A DNA stretch of 64,000 nt, taken from assembly GCA_036244855.1 (NCBI GenBank), contig BQKZ01000124.1, forward strand, positions 144,896 to 208,895, read 5' to 3'. Made by a program: the position numbers and the translations under genes. Below, piece after piece: positions 21,600-32,880 of this stretch. Positions within the stretch are counted from its first letter, which is position 1, and the number at the start of each line of letters is the position of its first letter. The notes below the pieces were generated by a model that was not told the DNA's origin, made no database searches, and was given only the letters and a program-made list of their open reading frames with translations. This stretch comes from Temnopleurus reevesii. Its lineage: Eukaryota; Echinodermata; Echinoidea; Temnopleuroida; Temnopleuridae.

Positions 21600-22790
21600 T
21601 CAATATAAAATCTGGGATAATGGATTCACAGTATGATCACTTGACCATGCATATTGTTCTAAGCATATATAGTGATGACAGGTAGCAGAGAATTCTTTCC
21701 TCACCTGTTATCACTATGAAACTCAGGATAATATAATGGGTGTGATCACTGGACCAGACCAATTGTTCTGAGCATATATAGTGATGACAGGTAGCAGAGA
21801 ATTCTTTCCTCACCTGTTATCACTATGAAACTCAGGATAATATAATGGGTGTGATCACTGGACCAGACCAATTGTTCTGAGCATATATAGTGAAGACAGG
21901 TAGCAGAGAATTCTTTCCTCACCTGTTATCACTATGAAACTCAGGATAATATAATGGGTGTGATCACTGGACCAGACCAATTGTTCTGAGCATATATAGT
22001 GAAGACAGGTAGCAGAGAATTCTTTCCTCACCTGTTATCACTATGAAACTCAGGATAATATAATGGGTGTGATCACTGGACCAGACCAATTGTTCTGAGC
22101 ATATATAGTGAAGACAGGTAGCAGAGAATTCTTTCCTCACCTGTTATCACTATGAAACTCAGGATAATATAATGGGTGTGATCACTGGACCAGACCAATT
22201 GTTCTGAGCATATATAGTGAAGACAGGTAGCAGAGAATTCTTTCCTCACCTGTTATCACTATGAAACTCAGGATAATATAATGGGTGTGATCACTGGACC
22301 AGACCAATTGTTCTGAGCATATATAGTGAAGACAGGTAGCAGAGAATTCTTTCCTCACCTGTTATCACTATGAAACTCAGGATAATATAATGGGTGTGAT
22401 CACTGGACCAGACCAATTGTTCTGAGCATATATAGTGAAGACAGGTAGCAGAGAATTCTTTCCTCACCTGTTATCACTATGAAACTCAGGATAATATAAT
22501 GGGTGTGATCACTGGACCAGACCAATTGTTCTGAGCATATATAGTGAAGACAGGTAGCAGAGAATTCTTTCCTCACCTGTTATCACTATGAAACTCAGGA
22601 TAATATAATGGGTGTGATCACTGGACCAGACCAATTGTTCTGAGCATATATAGTGATGACAGGTAGCAGAGCATTCTTTCCTCACCTGTTATCACTATGA
22701 AACTCACGATAATATAATGGGTGTGACCACTGAACCAGACCAATTGTTCTTAGCATTTATAACATGCAGCAAAGAATAATATTTCTGACC
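21600..22790. repeat. 109-bp satellite, about 10.5 units
   Basis: The word CTCAGGATAATATAATGGGT recurs exactly every 109 bp from 21722 to 22594, with diverged edge units at 21611 and 22703. Middle units are identical or nearly so. Variation is limited to one GTGATGACAGG/GTGAAGACAGG change and a few edge differences. Each unit holds an inverted pair, ACCTGTTATCACTAT and ATATAGTGA(T/A)GACAGGT, which can form a hairpin. Diverged relatives extend to about 23240. Confidence 0.95.
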
Positions 22791-23330
22791 TGTTATCACT
22801 AGAAAACTCAGGACAATAAGATCACTTGACCATGCATATTATTCTGATCATCTATAGCAATAACAGGTAGCAAAGAATTCTGAATTGCCCTGTACTATTC
22901 AGTACCATTTGAACTTGGGGAAAGAACCAAGTCCCTTTCCATTAAAGACATCACAGTCGAACTCCGGCCAAAAAGGCGCAACCCATTAACTTCCAAACAC
23001 ATGCTTGTACGCCCTGCTGTGTTGTGAGGAATTACTTGACCATACATATCAATAACAGATAGCAAACGAACATTTGCTGACCTGTTATCATGACAAAACT
23101 AAGGAAAATCTAATAGAAGTGTGATCACTAGACAAAACCTATTGTTCTGAGCATTTATAGTGATAACAGGCAGCAAAGAATTCTGAATTGTCCTGTACTA
23201 TTAAGTACCATTTGAACTTGGGGAAATAACCAAGTCCCTTTCCATTAAAGACATTACAGTCAAATTCCTGCCAAAAAGTTTGATGTGACTCCAGGGGCAA
23301 CCCCGTTCACTTCCAAACATATGCTTGCAC
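22791..23330. repeat. diverged satellite flank with a 300-bp direct duplication
   Basis: 'AGCAAAGAATTCTGAATTG.CCTGTACTATT.AGTACC' through 'GGGGAAA.AACCAAGTCCCTTTCC' occurs at about 22870 and again at about 23170. Each copy is preceded by a decayed 109-bp satellite unit, so this is a higher-order duplication at the array edge. Confidence 0.75.
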
Positions 23331-23399
23331 GCCCCGCTGTGAGGGATGTTTATTTTTGCAGACGGAATAACCTGACCCTAAACGTCCCCCCTCTTTCAT

Positions 23400-24670
23400 G
23401 CCCGATCACATCGGTGTTCCGATGACGTCATATGTCAGTCTCCGCCTGTCCAAACTGATTGACTGCTGCTTTTAACCTGTCACAGTTGCATCGCTTCCTG
23501 CCAAGTTCTGTGGGTGTGTGTTTTTGTGGGGAGGTAATGTGTGTGGGGGATGTGTGTGTGTGTGTTATAGTGTGTGACGTCATACTATGTAATTCTATGT
23601 CTATACAAACTGATTGACTGACGCTTTTAACTTGTCACCATTCTATCGCTTCGATCCTGCCAAACCCATATGTTCAATTCAATTCAATTCATTTATTTTC
23701 ACTTCCTTAAAAATATCAACAATGTAAAAAAAATAATACAGTTTGTGTGGAGTGGTTAGTACGTGTGTGTGTGTGTGTGTGTGTGTTTGGGCGTATGTGC
23801 GTGTTATGGTGTGTGATGTCATACTATGTAATTCTCTGCCTGTCCAAACTAACCTGTCACCATTCAACCACTTCGATCCTGCCAATTAACCCATGTTTGT
23901 GTGTGTGTGTGGGGGGGGGAGTTAGTGTGTGTGTGTTACGCGTGTGTTACGGTGTGTGATGTCATATGTCATTCTCTTCCTATCCTGACTGACTGACTCT
24001 TGCTTTTGAATTGCCGTCCTTCTGCTACGCATATTTTTGTTTGTCCGTGTTTGTATAGATATCTATCGCATGTGACATCATATGTGATTCTCTGTCTCTC
24101 CTGACAGACTGTTGTCATGCCTGCTGTATAACTCTTTCATGCCCTATTTTGTGTGTGTGTTTGTGTTTTTATCAAGGCATGTGATTTTTGCATTGTGCGT
24201 GCGTGCATGTAATTTCATACACATTTTTTTTTCTCTTTTTTTTACGTGTGCACCTCCATAGGTAGCCTCTCTCATCTTAAGCTCTGTTATTTTTGCCTAA
24301 TTTTTCACCTAATTTTATCTCAATTCAAATCTTTGCTAAAAACATATTTCTTTAAACAGTAAAATGTTGTTGTGGGTCAGTCAGTGGAGGTGCACACTAT
24401 ATTACATTGATTTAATTGATCGCCTCTGTTTTTGTTAATTTGTTTTGTTAACTTTTTATGTTACCTATTCCTCCTCTTTTTCTTCACTTAATTTACCGGT
24501 TAATAATCTTTCCGTAATCAGAATACTGTGCGCTTAGAAACATCCGTATGAAGTGCCTAATAAATGTTATGTATTATTATTATTATTATGTCATTCTACA
24601 CGTACAATTGTCCCAACTGACTGACTGCTGGTTTTAACCCATATCACTGCTTCTATCTCTTGCATTATAT
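23400..24670. repeat. GT-rich degenerate minisatellite with embedded LINE tails
   Basis: A diverged unit combining (GT)n, 'GTGATGTCATA.TATGTAATTCT', 'GTCCAAACTGACTGACTG' and 'TTTTAACCTGTCACCATTC' recurs near 23430, 23570, 23810, 23955, 24065 and 24590. A reverse LINE 3' tail (AATTC)n sits at about 23675-23745. A second LINE piece (24307-24575) is listed separately. Confidence 0.7.
24290..24585 (+). mobile_element. 5'-truncated LINE 3' end
   Basis: The plus strand encodes QFKSLLKTYFFKQ and a stop (about 24324-24362). This is the same C-terminal motif as the LINE at 5478. The 3' UTR contains 'TGTGCGCTTAGAAACATCC' and 'GAAGTGCCTAATAAATG', and ends in (TTA)n. It belongs to the same CR1/L2-like family. 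Confidence 0.65.
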
Positions 24671-26789
24671 GACGAATCACAATGTGTGAGTGTGTGGGAT
24701 GGTTGTGTATGTATGTGTGTGTGTTTGCTATAAATTAAATGAGCAGGGACTAATAATGTGAAGTGCTTTGGTCAGTTATAATATGAACTGATAAAATGCT
24801 ATATAAATAACGCATATTATCATCGTATGACATCATACATGTATACAAAAATCAACTTCATGAAAACAATATCAGGGCACTCACTCCAAATCACCCCGAT
24901 TGTAGTGCATTGAATAAAATCTCATAACTCTGTGAGCATTTTTCCTTCCAAATCATTTGTACAGTAATATGCAGCAACCGCCTTTTCAGATCCTAATAGT
25001 ACTTTTATAAAACATTAAGTACTATAAGGCCACAAACAATCTATTGAGAATGCATCACAAGGATCATATAGAGTGCCTCGCTTTATTTATCCTAATAGGT
25101 ATTATAAACATTAAGTAGTATAATGCCACATATGAACAATTGATAATACATCACAAGGATCTTCGGACTATATACCTTGCCCGGCTTTGATGATGTGACC
25201 TTGTCCTGACCTAGCGACAGCTGCGCCGATGCAGCCCCCAACATGCATAAGTAATGACAGATAATGTGCGAACTATGCGTGCATTGCTCAGGAGGATATG
25301 AGGAACCATTCACTGAATGACAGTGACATATCAGCTTGATGAGGTGAGGTTTGACGATACAATGGTAGGAGAGGGGACTGTGAGCTGAAGGGACAAAGGA
25401 TTGGGACAAAGTAAATAACTTTCATTGAACATTCAAAACTGCTACTTGGACATGTAGTTGCATACAAAAGAAATGTCCTTCCCTCTTATTCTGTGGAGAA
25501 TTATTGAAATGATGTCACACCTGTTCAGTGAATAAATAGGGAAGCTGTTTTCTATCATCATCACAAAGCTACAGTAAAGGCTTAAATCAATTTTTTTTAC
25601 TTTTCCCCGATTTGTTCTTTCTGCTCACAGCTCACAGCATATGTTCAGTGAATAGAAAGGGAGACATTTTCTTTCATGTTCATCAAGCTGGCGTGAAGGC
25701 TTGAATGAAGTTGTTTACTATGGTCTATTCTTTAATTCTGTCTGTTTAAAGAAAATGATATTTAAAGGTACAATCAGAATAAAAAATAATCTGATGTAAG
25801 ATTTCTTATCTCTAATAATGTAATGTAATCACACATCAAAATGAAAAACCTAGTATCAGACATAACCATTTAGGAAATCAATGAGGTATAAGATAGATTA
25901 ATAATGATAAATGTACAATTATTCATGTACGTAAAGCTCTTCATTATAACACGAGATCTGTTATATTTTCCAATACTTAATACAGTGTGGATTACATAGA
26001 ACCTTACCTGACAATCAAATGCATGCAAATGTGCACTTGACATGCATTTTTTAAAGTTTATACATCAGATATGCATAAGTCAGGTAGTATGTAATCTCAA
26101 CTACATGTTACTTTCTATTGTTCATGAAGATCCAATTATAATCTCGAGGTTATAGGCATATAAGTATGTATAATTACAATCTAGGTATACAAAAATTAAA
26201 AAAAACAGCAAAGGTCATAATTTTCTGAGCATAAACAAACAACAATGCAAAAAGAATGGTGTCTGCTATGCATTTCTATCACTATGTTCATATCTACAGT
26301 CCTTAGATAGCCTAGGAATTTCACATTACAGCAAATAACCAAAACAATCTCTTTTTTTATTTTTTAAGACCTATTTAGTGTATAATGTTCTAAAATCCAA
26401 TTCTTACTTTAAAACTCATCGCTGCACTACACTGTCTCCTCCAGCATACAAAAATACCTGAGCAAAGAGCGATTAGCCCCCTAAATCTTAGATATATAGC
26501 AACAAAGGGATCCAGAAGAGCCCCTGCAAAATGTATTGTTGGCACTATTTCCAGGAAGAAAATGTAAAAAGAGCACTCATAAATGAAAAAAAGTGATATT
26601 ACCCTGCTCTACTCTCCACATATGACATGTAAATGGACAACTAAGAACCAACGTATGGGCAATCATCGCAATTGGAACGTGTCTAAGATTATTGATAAAG
26701 ACATCGTTCCTAACGCTGGATTCAGGCAAGGTAGTGCAACCAATGAACTTAGTCTGCATATTTAGACTCATTTCATGCAGTTAAGTCAG
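24671..26789. other. non-coding, no gene recognised
   Basis: Contains a SINE- or LINE-like 3' tail at about 24740-24815 ('AAGTGCTTTGG', 'AAATGCTATATAAATAA'). Dispersed-repeat words shared with 31430 and 57280 ('GGGACAAAGTAAATAACTTTCATT') occur near 25405. The 105-codon minus-strand reading at 25092-25409 has no splice context or family resemblance that I recognise. Confidence 0.45.
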
Positions 26790-27030
26790 CAGGGAATAAT
26801 ATTACTTTTCACATTTGATTAGCAGTTAAAAATTAGACATTGAGGAAACCTTTTCAATATAATGATTAGATAATTTATATAGCGCAGTCATACTCTACTG
26901 CACTGTGATATCAGGGAGTGTACAACAATCTGTAAAAAAAAATTTGCTCAACAAAATATCTTTTGGTTCGCAATCGTGATAAAATGCATATTAGCGAATT
27001 GCGATACGATACCATGTAAATGATTCCCCG
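26790..27030. mobile_element. hAT-like MITE (CAGGGAATA termini), copy 2
   Basis: Starts CAGGGAATAATATTACTTTT like the element at 10467 and ends CATGTAAATGATTCCCCG. The middle shares 'GATAAAATGCATATTAGCGAATTG'. It is more diverged and longer than copy 1. Confidence 0.45.
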
Positions 27031-27280
27031 TTCAGTGTAAAACCTGTTACCTGGAGAGACCTCCATAACTGACATGCAGAACAAAAAACATAGTTATTCA
27101 CATAGCTTAATCCATTTCGTTTATAATTCTATGGTTCTAATCAACAAGAAAAAATTGCCCATTGTAAATATCCGGACATTTTCAAAATGCATGAAAATTT
27201 GGTTTGGATGGCCGTGTAGACAGTTGGCTACACAATCGTATCTGTATCTGTGTCTGTCCATGACGTACAATCACCAACAT

Positions 27281-27530
27281 CTATTGCGTACGTGGGGTTA
27301 GGGTTCGAGCATTAAACACTTTGATTTTGGAAATGTGCTTTGGAGACTGAGTGTCTATTTCAAGGTTTTCCAGTTTGAGTTTAAAAGCAGTTACAGTTTT
27401 TTGGTTCCTGATGTATTCACTAAGGAGATTCCATTCCAAGATTGGTATCTTCATGTTCTGAATAGAAAGTGATGTACATAGATATCGATGCTCCATATCA
27501 TATGTAATGGGCCAAGTACATAATTTTGGT
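27281..27530 (-). pseudogene. possible LINE ORF2 C-terminal fragment
   Basis: The minus strand reads, within a 164-codon frame, a segment ILEWNLLSEYIRNQKTVTAF followed by KLKLENL. This resembles the common tail of Jockey/CR1-type reverse transcriptase ORFs (WN-x-LP-x-x-V...S-x-x-x-FK-x-x-L). No catalytic YADD block is present, so at most a 3' fragment survives. The upstream part of the frame is unlike any family I know and overlaps a tandem repeat. Confidence 0.35.
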
Positions 27531-27639
27531 TTGGCATCTTTTCTACATACACATTTAGAAAAAAAGCTTGCCTGGGGATCAGCTGATATCATGTCTACAT
27601 TTCTCTCATTCCATTTGAATATTAAAAAGCTATAAGCAT

Positions 27640-28400
27640 GTAAAGTGTATGTAATACTGTAAATGTCTGGATTACAGACTAGCACTGCAAAGGGGGGAGC
27701 AAGGCATAAAGCAGTCGGCCAGTAAAGTGTCAAGACGTAGTAGTTTACACTCCAGATTTCATAGGTCAGCAACATGGTTGCAAAAAATTAAATGCTGCTT
27801 TATAGCAAGAGAATTCTATATCGGTTGTAAAATGAGCGGAAAAGACCATGTGTCTGGATTGAGACTATAATTCAAGACTTACCCTGCAATGGGGGGGGGG
27901 GGGCGAAGCACAGGCATTCGGCCATTAAACTGTTATGACATAGTAGGTAATACTACAGACTTCATGGGCCAGCGACAAAGACACAAAATGCTCAATGATG
28001 CTCCATAAAAAAATATTGTAGAGCAATAGGCGGGTTTACTAATAGATGCAAATTTTATGCACACCTCTAACACAAAGGTTGTTCTTGACAACCATAAGGC
28101 TTGCCCGAGGCTTGCCCGACATAGCAACAAGTAATGTATGCAAACTGGATTCCAATTATTGTAGTCTTATTGTTATCAACCGGCCTATGAAATACCGCGT
28201 AACTACGTTAAACGCACATAAATTTGAATATATAAGTAAACCCGCCTATTGTACATAGCATATGAATACCACGTGTTTGGATTGGGACTGTAATAAAAGA
28301 CTAGCACTGCAATGGGCAGAGCAAGGCAAGGAGGCATTCGGCCATTAAACTGTCATGACGTAGTAGTTTATGCTCCAGGCCTAACAGGTCAATGACACGG
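27640..28400. repeat. tandem repeat, three units, interrupted by a MITE
   Basis: 'AGGCA...TCGGCCA.TAAA.TGTCA.GACGTAGTAG' with 'GATTTCATAGGTCAGC.ACA.GG' recurs near 27700, 27905 and 28325. The middle unit is split by the inverted-repeat element at 28025-28250. A poly-G run lies at 27889-27903. Confidence 0.7.
28025..28250. mobile_element. 226-bp MITE with AATAGGCGGGTTTACT termini
   Basis: The left end AATAGGCGGGTTTACTAATA is mirrored by TATAAGTAAACCCGCCTATT at the right. It contains a short direct repeat (GGCTTGCCCGA twice) and no coding sequence. It is inserted in a tandem repeat unit and is therefore younger than it. One copy was seen. Confidence 0.8.
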
Positions 28401-29230
28401 CCCCTGGAGGGTAATAAACCTTCTGACGCTAACTGCCGCTCAAGTACATGTGCGAATGTACATGTACATGTTGCAAGCGTATGGTTACACGTACATATTT
28501 ACTACTTAACATGTATGTTGAAGAGAAAGGCCAGATTATGGTATTCTACCTGTTTGTACGTATGATATGCCAAGGACTGATTCACACTAACTTGATGTAG
28601 CCAATGTATTTTTTCGAATACATAATTGGAAAACACAATGTACATGTACATGTACATGTAGGACTATAGTGTTTGGTACATGTACTGTATATGTGCGTTA
28701 AAGAGAAAAGCTGGGCTGAGGTATTTTACATGTATGTATGTGTGTATGATATGCCGAGATCTGATTCCTACAAACTTGATCTAGCTAATATGTTTTTAAT
28801 ACAAAATTAGAGAACAAAAAGTACTCGAAATAGAATTATGTCAGATTAATCATATTTTGATCTTGATCTGATAAATACAACATGATCTGATAACACAACA
28901 CGACACACAGTTCACAGCACCGCACAAAGTAAGATATTACTCTTTCAAGAGGAATGTACTCACATTGGAAGAAATATTCCATAATGCTTAGTTCTATGTG
29001 AAAAAAGTTACGGGAAAAACATCTTTTACGTATATATAGCAATCATGCTAAAATGCAAATTGCAATTTTTCTATTTGAAAATAGAAAATTGTGCTGCAAT
29101 ACCAGGAAAATTGTTCTCAAGGAAGGCCAGCTCCCCTTAACGGGCGACCTGAATGTGAGTAATATACTATATTGTTTTAATTGTACATGTTCTAAATATG
29201 GAAATAAATTAAATTAAATTCAAAATGGCA
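28400..29230. other. non-coding with ACATGT repeats and a LINE tail
   Basis: Several (TACATG)n tracts occur near 28450-28700, with an imperfect repeat of about 190 bp ('GTTGAAGAGAAAGGCCAGATTATGG' and 'GTTAAAGAGAAAAGCTGGGCTGAGG'). The end at 29190-29222 ('AAATATGGAAATAAATTAAA') resembles a LINE 3' tail. No exon was recognised. Confidence 0.45.
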
Positions 29231-29439
29231 TCTCTGGGTAAGGAGAGAGATAAGGGGAGGGAGAGAGAAGGAAAAAGGGGGGGAGAGGGAAAGAGAGTGA
29301 GGGGAATTGAGACCAAGGAGAGCAAGAGACAGGCAGACAGACAGAGAGATACACATCTCGGAATACTACTACCAGATCAGGTGACGCCACCCGCCCACGC
29401 ATCTATGCAAATGAGTGGAGCTCGGCTGTACAGATTGCC

Positions 29440-30540
29440 TAGATATTGGGAGTCCATTATTGGCAAAGCATAGGGCTTTCAAGTGTAACATCATTCATGG
29501 AATTACATGTATTTTCCATTGTGTTTTTTATTCTCTGTTGTTTTTCTCCAACATCCTTCATTAATTCCCTTTCCAGTCTAAAAAATGTCTGTCAACCAAA
29601 GCTGACTTAAATAGTCAGTTAGAACACAATATGGCCAGGAGTTTGAATAAAAATCTGAGCAAGATATTGGAGTCCATTATTGGCAAAGCATAGGGCTTTC
29701 AAGTTTAACATCATTCATGGAATTACATGTCTTTTTCATTATGTTTACCCTGTTGTTTTTCTCTCCCATATCCTTCATTAATTTACTCTCCAGTCTAAAA
29801 AATGTCTGTCAACCAAAGCTGACTTAAAGAGTCAGTTAGAAACATATGGACAGCAAATTGAAGAAAAAATCCTGGGAAGATATTGGAGTCCATTATTGGC
29901 AAAGCATCTATAGGGCTTTCAAGTGCAACATCATTCATGGAATTACATGTCCTTTTCATCATGTTTTCCGAGTTATTTTTCTGATATATCCCTCATTAAT
30001 CCACTTTCCAGTCTAAAAGAAATGTCTGTCAACCAAAGCTGACTTGAATAGTCAGTTAGAACACAATATGGCCAGGAGTTTGAATAAAAATCTTAGGAAG
30101 ATATTGGAGTCCATTATTGGCAAAGCATAGGGCTTTCAAGTGTAACATCATTCATGGATTTTACATGTCTTTTTCACCGAGTTTTCTCTGTTGTTTTTCT
30201 CTCCCATATCCTTCATTAATTTACTCTCCAGTCTAAAAGAAATGTCTGTCAACCAAATTTGACTTAAAGAGTCAGTTAGAAACATATATGGACAGCAAAT
30301 TGAAGAAAAAATCCTGGGAAGATATTGGAGTCCATTATTGGCAAAGCATAGGGCTTTCAAGTTTAACATCATTCATGGAATTGCATGTCTTTTTAATTAT
30401 GTTTACCCTGTTGTTTTTCTCCTACATGTACATCCTTCATTAATTTACTCTCCAGTCTAAAAAAATTGTCTGTCGCTGTAAGAAAGTTGACCGACAGTCG
30501 GTTAGAAAACATATGACTAGCAATTTGAGAAAAAAACTTG
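29440..30540. repeat. about 218-bp tandem repeat, five units
   Basis: 'GATATTGGAGTCCATTATTG' followed by GCAAAGCATAGGGCTTTCAAG occurs at about 29443, 29664, 29878, 30100 and 30318. Each unit continues 'AACATCATTCATGGAATTAC' and 'TGTCTGTCAACCAAAGCTGA'. Alternate units agree best (for example 29640 and 30070 share 'CACAATATGGCCAGGAGTTT'), suggesting a higher-order two-unit duplication. Confidence 0.9.
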
Positions 30541-31560
30541 TTAACGGGGTATCTGAGGCTTTAAAAAATCTGGCTTGTCGTGAATATAAAACCAACTCCC
30601 CAGCACCACATAATACATTAAAGCCCAAGTATAAAAAAAAATGGTAAAGATTAAGAAATGTGAATTATGGGGACGTTTATCACGACATATAATTCTTATA
30701 CACATTTCTAGATCATAGCATATTTTTAACCAGCTGATTCTTTTGAAAATTTGAATTTGACAGTTAAATTATATTTAGCGCCCTCTCTTGGTTATAAAAA
30801 TATCTTGCTTGTTATTGGGCATATGCAAGGTTATTTACGAGAGTTGACACAAACAGGACTCTGTGGTAAAATTTTCACAAAAAATTGGAAATATCATTTG
30901 AAATGGCCTTCAAACTCTCTCAAAATTGTGGAAAATTCATATTTCTTCCTTCGAATTCCTGATGGTTGGGAGGTCTGTGTCATAATAAACATCCCATACA
31001 ATTCATATTTTTCAATCTTTTCACCAAATATTTGGGCTTTAAAAATATTTTCCATCATTCAAAATCGACATCATGAACAGATCAATACGAAGCCAATATT
31101 TAGCTTTGTATAAGGATCGTGCTAATTAGCCAGAGTGAAGGCCAAGGATAGAAATGACCTTATGTCAACAATGATTACTTGCGTCTGTTAAGATATAGCG
31201 CCAAACACTGAGAAAGCGAAGCACAAGGAAACTGGACAAAGCAAACAACTCCTCATTCAGGCCTCCACTAAGGCTCTAGCCCACAAAATGTATCTTCCCA
31301 GATATTTAGCAAAGGGGTGCAACACATGTTTCACATTTCTTGGGAGAATATCTGGAAAGAACATACTTCAAGAGATGCCAACCGTTCAAAAATGTGCATT
31401 GAGATGTGTTTTGAAATGAATTCAAGGCACTGTGAGCTAGAGGTTAAAAAAACTGAGACAAAGTAAACAAATACATTCAAACATTCACAATACCTTCTTG
31501 ATTAACAAGCTAAAGTCTCAGGTGTGACTCTTGTTCAAAATTGTTTCACAGAATAACAAT
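30541..31560. other. non-coding dispersed-repeat sequence
   Basis: About 30855-31010 is related to about 57935-58075 ('CTCTCAAAAT.G..GA', 'GATGGTT.GGA.GTCTGTGT'). About 31200-31480 shares 'ACAAAGTAAACAA' and 'ATTCA' words with 25390 and 57270. The 120-codon plus-strand reading at 30751-31113 lies in this repeat and is not supported as a gene. Confidence 0.45.
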
Positions 31561-31576
31561 AATCAGAATAACAATA

Positions 31577-31745
31577 ATAATAATAATACACAACATTTAT
31601 ATAGCGCTTAATACAAAGTGTTTCTAAGCGCTCTGTGCATTATTACCTGGCTATAGCATGGCTACCATTCGGCGCTCACTGCATTCAAGAAATTTCTTCC
31701 TACCGGTAACCATTCACCTCACCTGGGTTGAGTGCAGCACCGGAT
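31577..31745 (-). mobile_element. tRNA-derived SINE, 3' part, reverse orientation
   Basis: The minus strand carries the family's 3' body ('GTGCTGCACTCAACCCAGG', 'GAATGGTTACCGGTAGG') and tail ('GCGCTTAGAAACACTTTG', 'AGCGCTATATAAATG'), ending in a TAA/TTA tract. The tRNA-like head is missing. Confidence 0.75.
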
Positions 31746-31917
31746 GGACATTCATTTTTTGTCCTTGTTGGTTTACTTTGTCCCAGGTAATTGCCTCTTC
31801 TGCTTAGAGCAAAGCATTCATCAAAAGTGAATGGCTGAGAGCATGGCTAATGTTGTCAGGTTCTCTTTAATTTTTCACTTTTGAATGGTTGGCATCTATG
31901 TATTTCTTTGGCATATA

Positions 31918-32215
31918 TGGAGGCGTTGTGGTTTACTGGTTCGGACTCTCACCTTTCAACCAGAGGGTTGTATGTTCAAATACCACCCATGGCGTTAATT
32001 TCCTTCAGCAAGATATTCATACACATTGTGCTGCACTCAACCCAGGTGAGATGAATGGGTACCTGGTAGGAATTTATTCCTTGAAAAATCTTATGCGCCT
32101 ACAAGCTTTACTGCTAAAGCCAGGGTAATAATGCTGCAATTGTAGAGCGCTTAGGGAATTCTTCATAAAGAGTTGATATGCGCCTTATGAAAGCCATTCT
32201 TTATTATCATTATTA
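31918..32215 (+). mobile_element. tRNA-derived SINE, full length
   Basis: Head 'GTTGTGGTTTACTGGTTCGG' with a B-box-like 'GTTCAAATACCACCC', then 'CTGCACTCAACCCAGGTGAG' and 'AATGGGTACCTGGTAGG', and a tail 'GCGCCTTATGAAAGCC' before a TTA/ATT microsatellite. Confidence 0.85.
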
Positions 32216-32880
32216 TATTCGAGTCAGTGTGAAGGCTTAAACACGTAGCTGTTTATTTTGTCCAATTTCTTCATTGTTTAATCTCCCAGTGCTAAGTCAA
32301 TAGCAGACGGGGCCGGCATGCCTCAACAGTTTTAATTACTTTAATTAGACTCCCAACCCTCATCAATATTGATGCAGTACGCGTCGTCCTTGTGTGCATG
32401 AACATGAGCGGACATTTTTACTCCATTATGTTTTTTTTTCCAATCTTGTCAGACTAATTACAGTAATTAGCTTTTCTATATTTGTTTGTCAATATCATGC
32501 ACTGTTGCAGTTTGGCTGCCGTCTTGTTCGTAATTTGATTCCTCCTATTTTGTTAAATTTAATAATGAAACCAATATGGATAAAAAAAATTATTTTCACT
32601 TGCACAGTCTTCCCAGGTACTCTCTTTATCCATTCTGCTTTAGGACAAATTATCACATTTTAGAATCTATAATGGAATTCTACTTTAGTGCTTTAAATAG
32701 TGCTTTGGTGTTTTCTCTTTCACATCCTAATTTTTCTACTTTCAAAATCACATTTTTTTTCTCCAGATTTTACCTATTTCTTATTTTCTTTCTGCCATAC
32801 AAAACACACAGACAATGAAGCCCAGAAGATTTTTCTACTGCTTACCTGTTTTACAATGAGGATACTACCCGCCACCCACT
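32216..32880. other. AT-rich, no gene recognised
   Basis: T-rich low-complexity sequence. The 80-90 codon plus-strand readings at 32394-32818 are hydrophobic and Phe-rich, as expected from T-rich DNA, and lack splice or family support. Confidence 0.4.

Noticed and set aside
21600..22790. Regularly spaced near-identical repeats reminiscent of a CRISPR array
   Set aside because: The whole 109-bp unit is repeated without unique spacers, the context is an animal intron, and there are no cas genes. It is a satellite.
27281..27775. 164-codon minus-strand reading as an intact gene
   Set aside because: Only the last third resembles a LINE ORF tail and the rest overlaps a tandem repeat. It is kept only as a low-confidence LINE fragment.
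30751..31113. 120-codon plus-strand reading
   Set aside because: Overlaps a dispersed repeat with a frame-broken relative near 57940-58075; no family resemblance.
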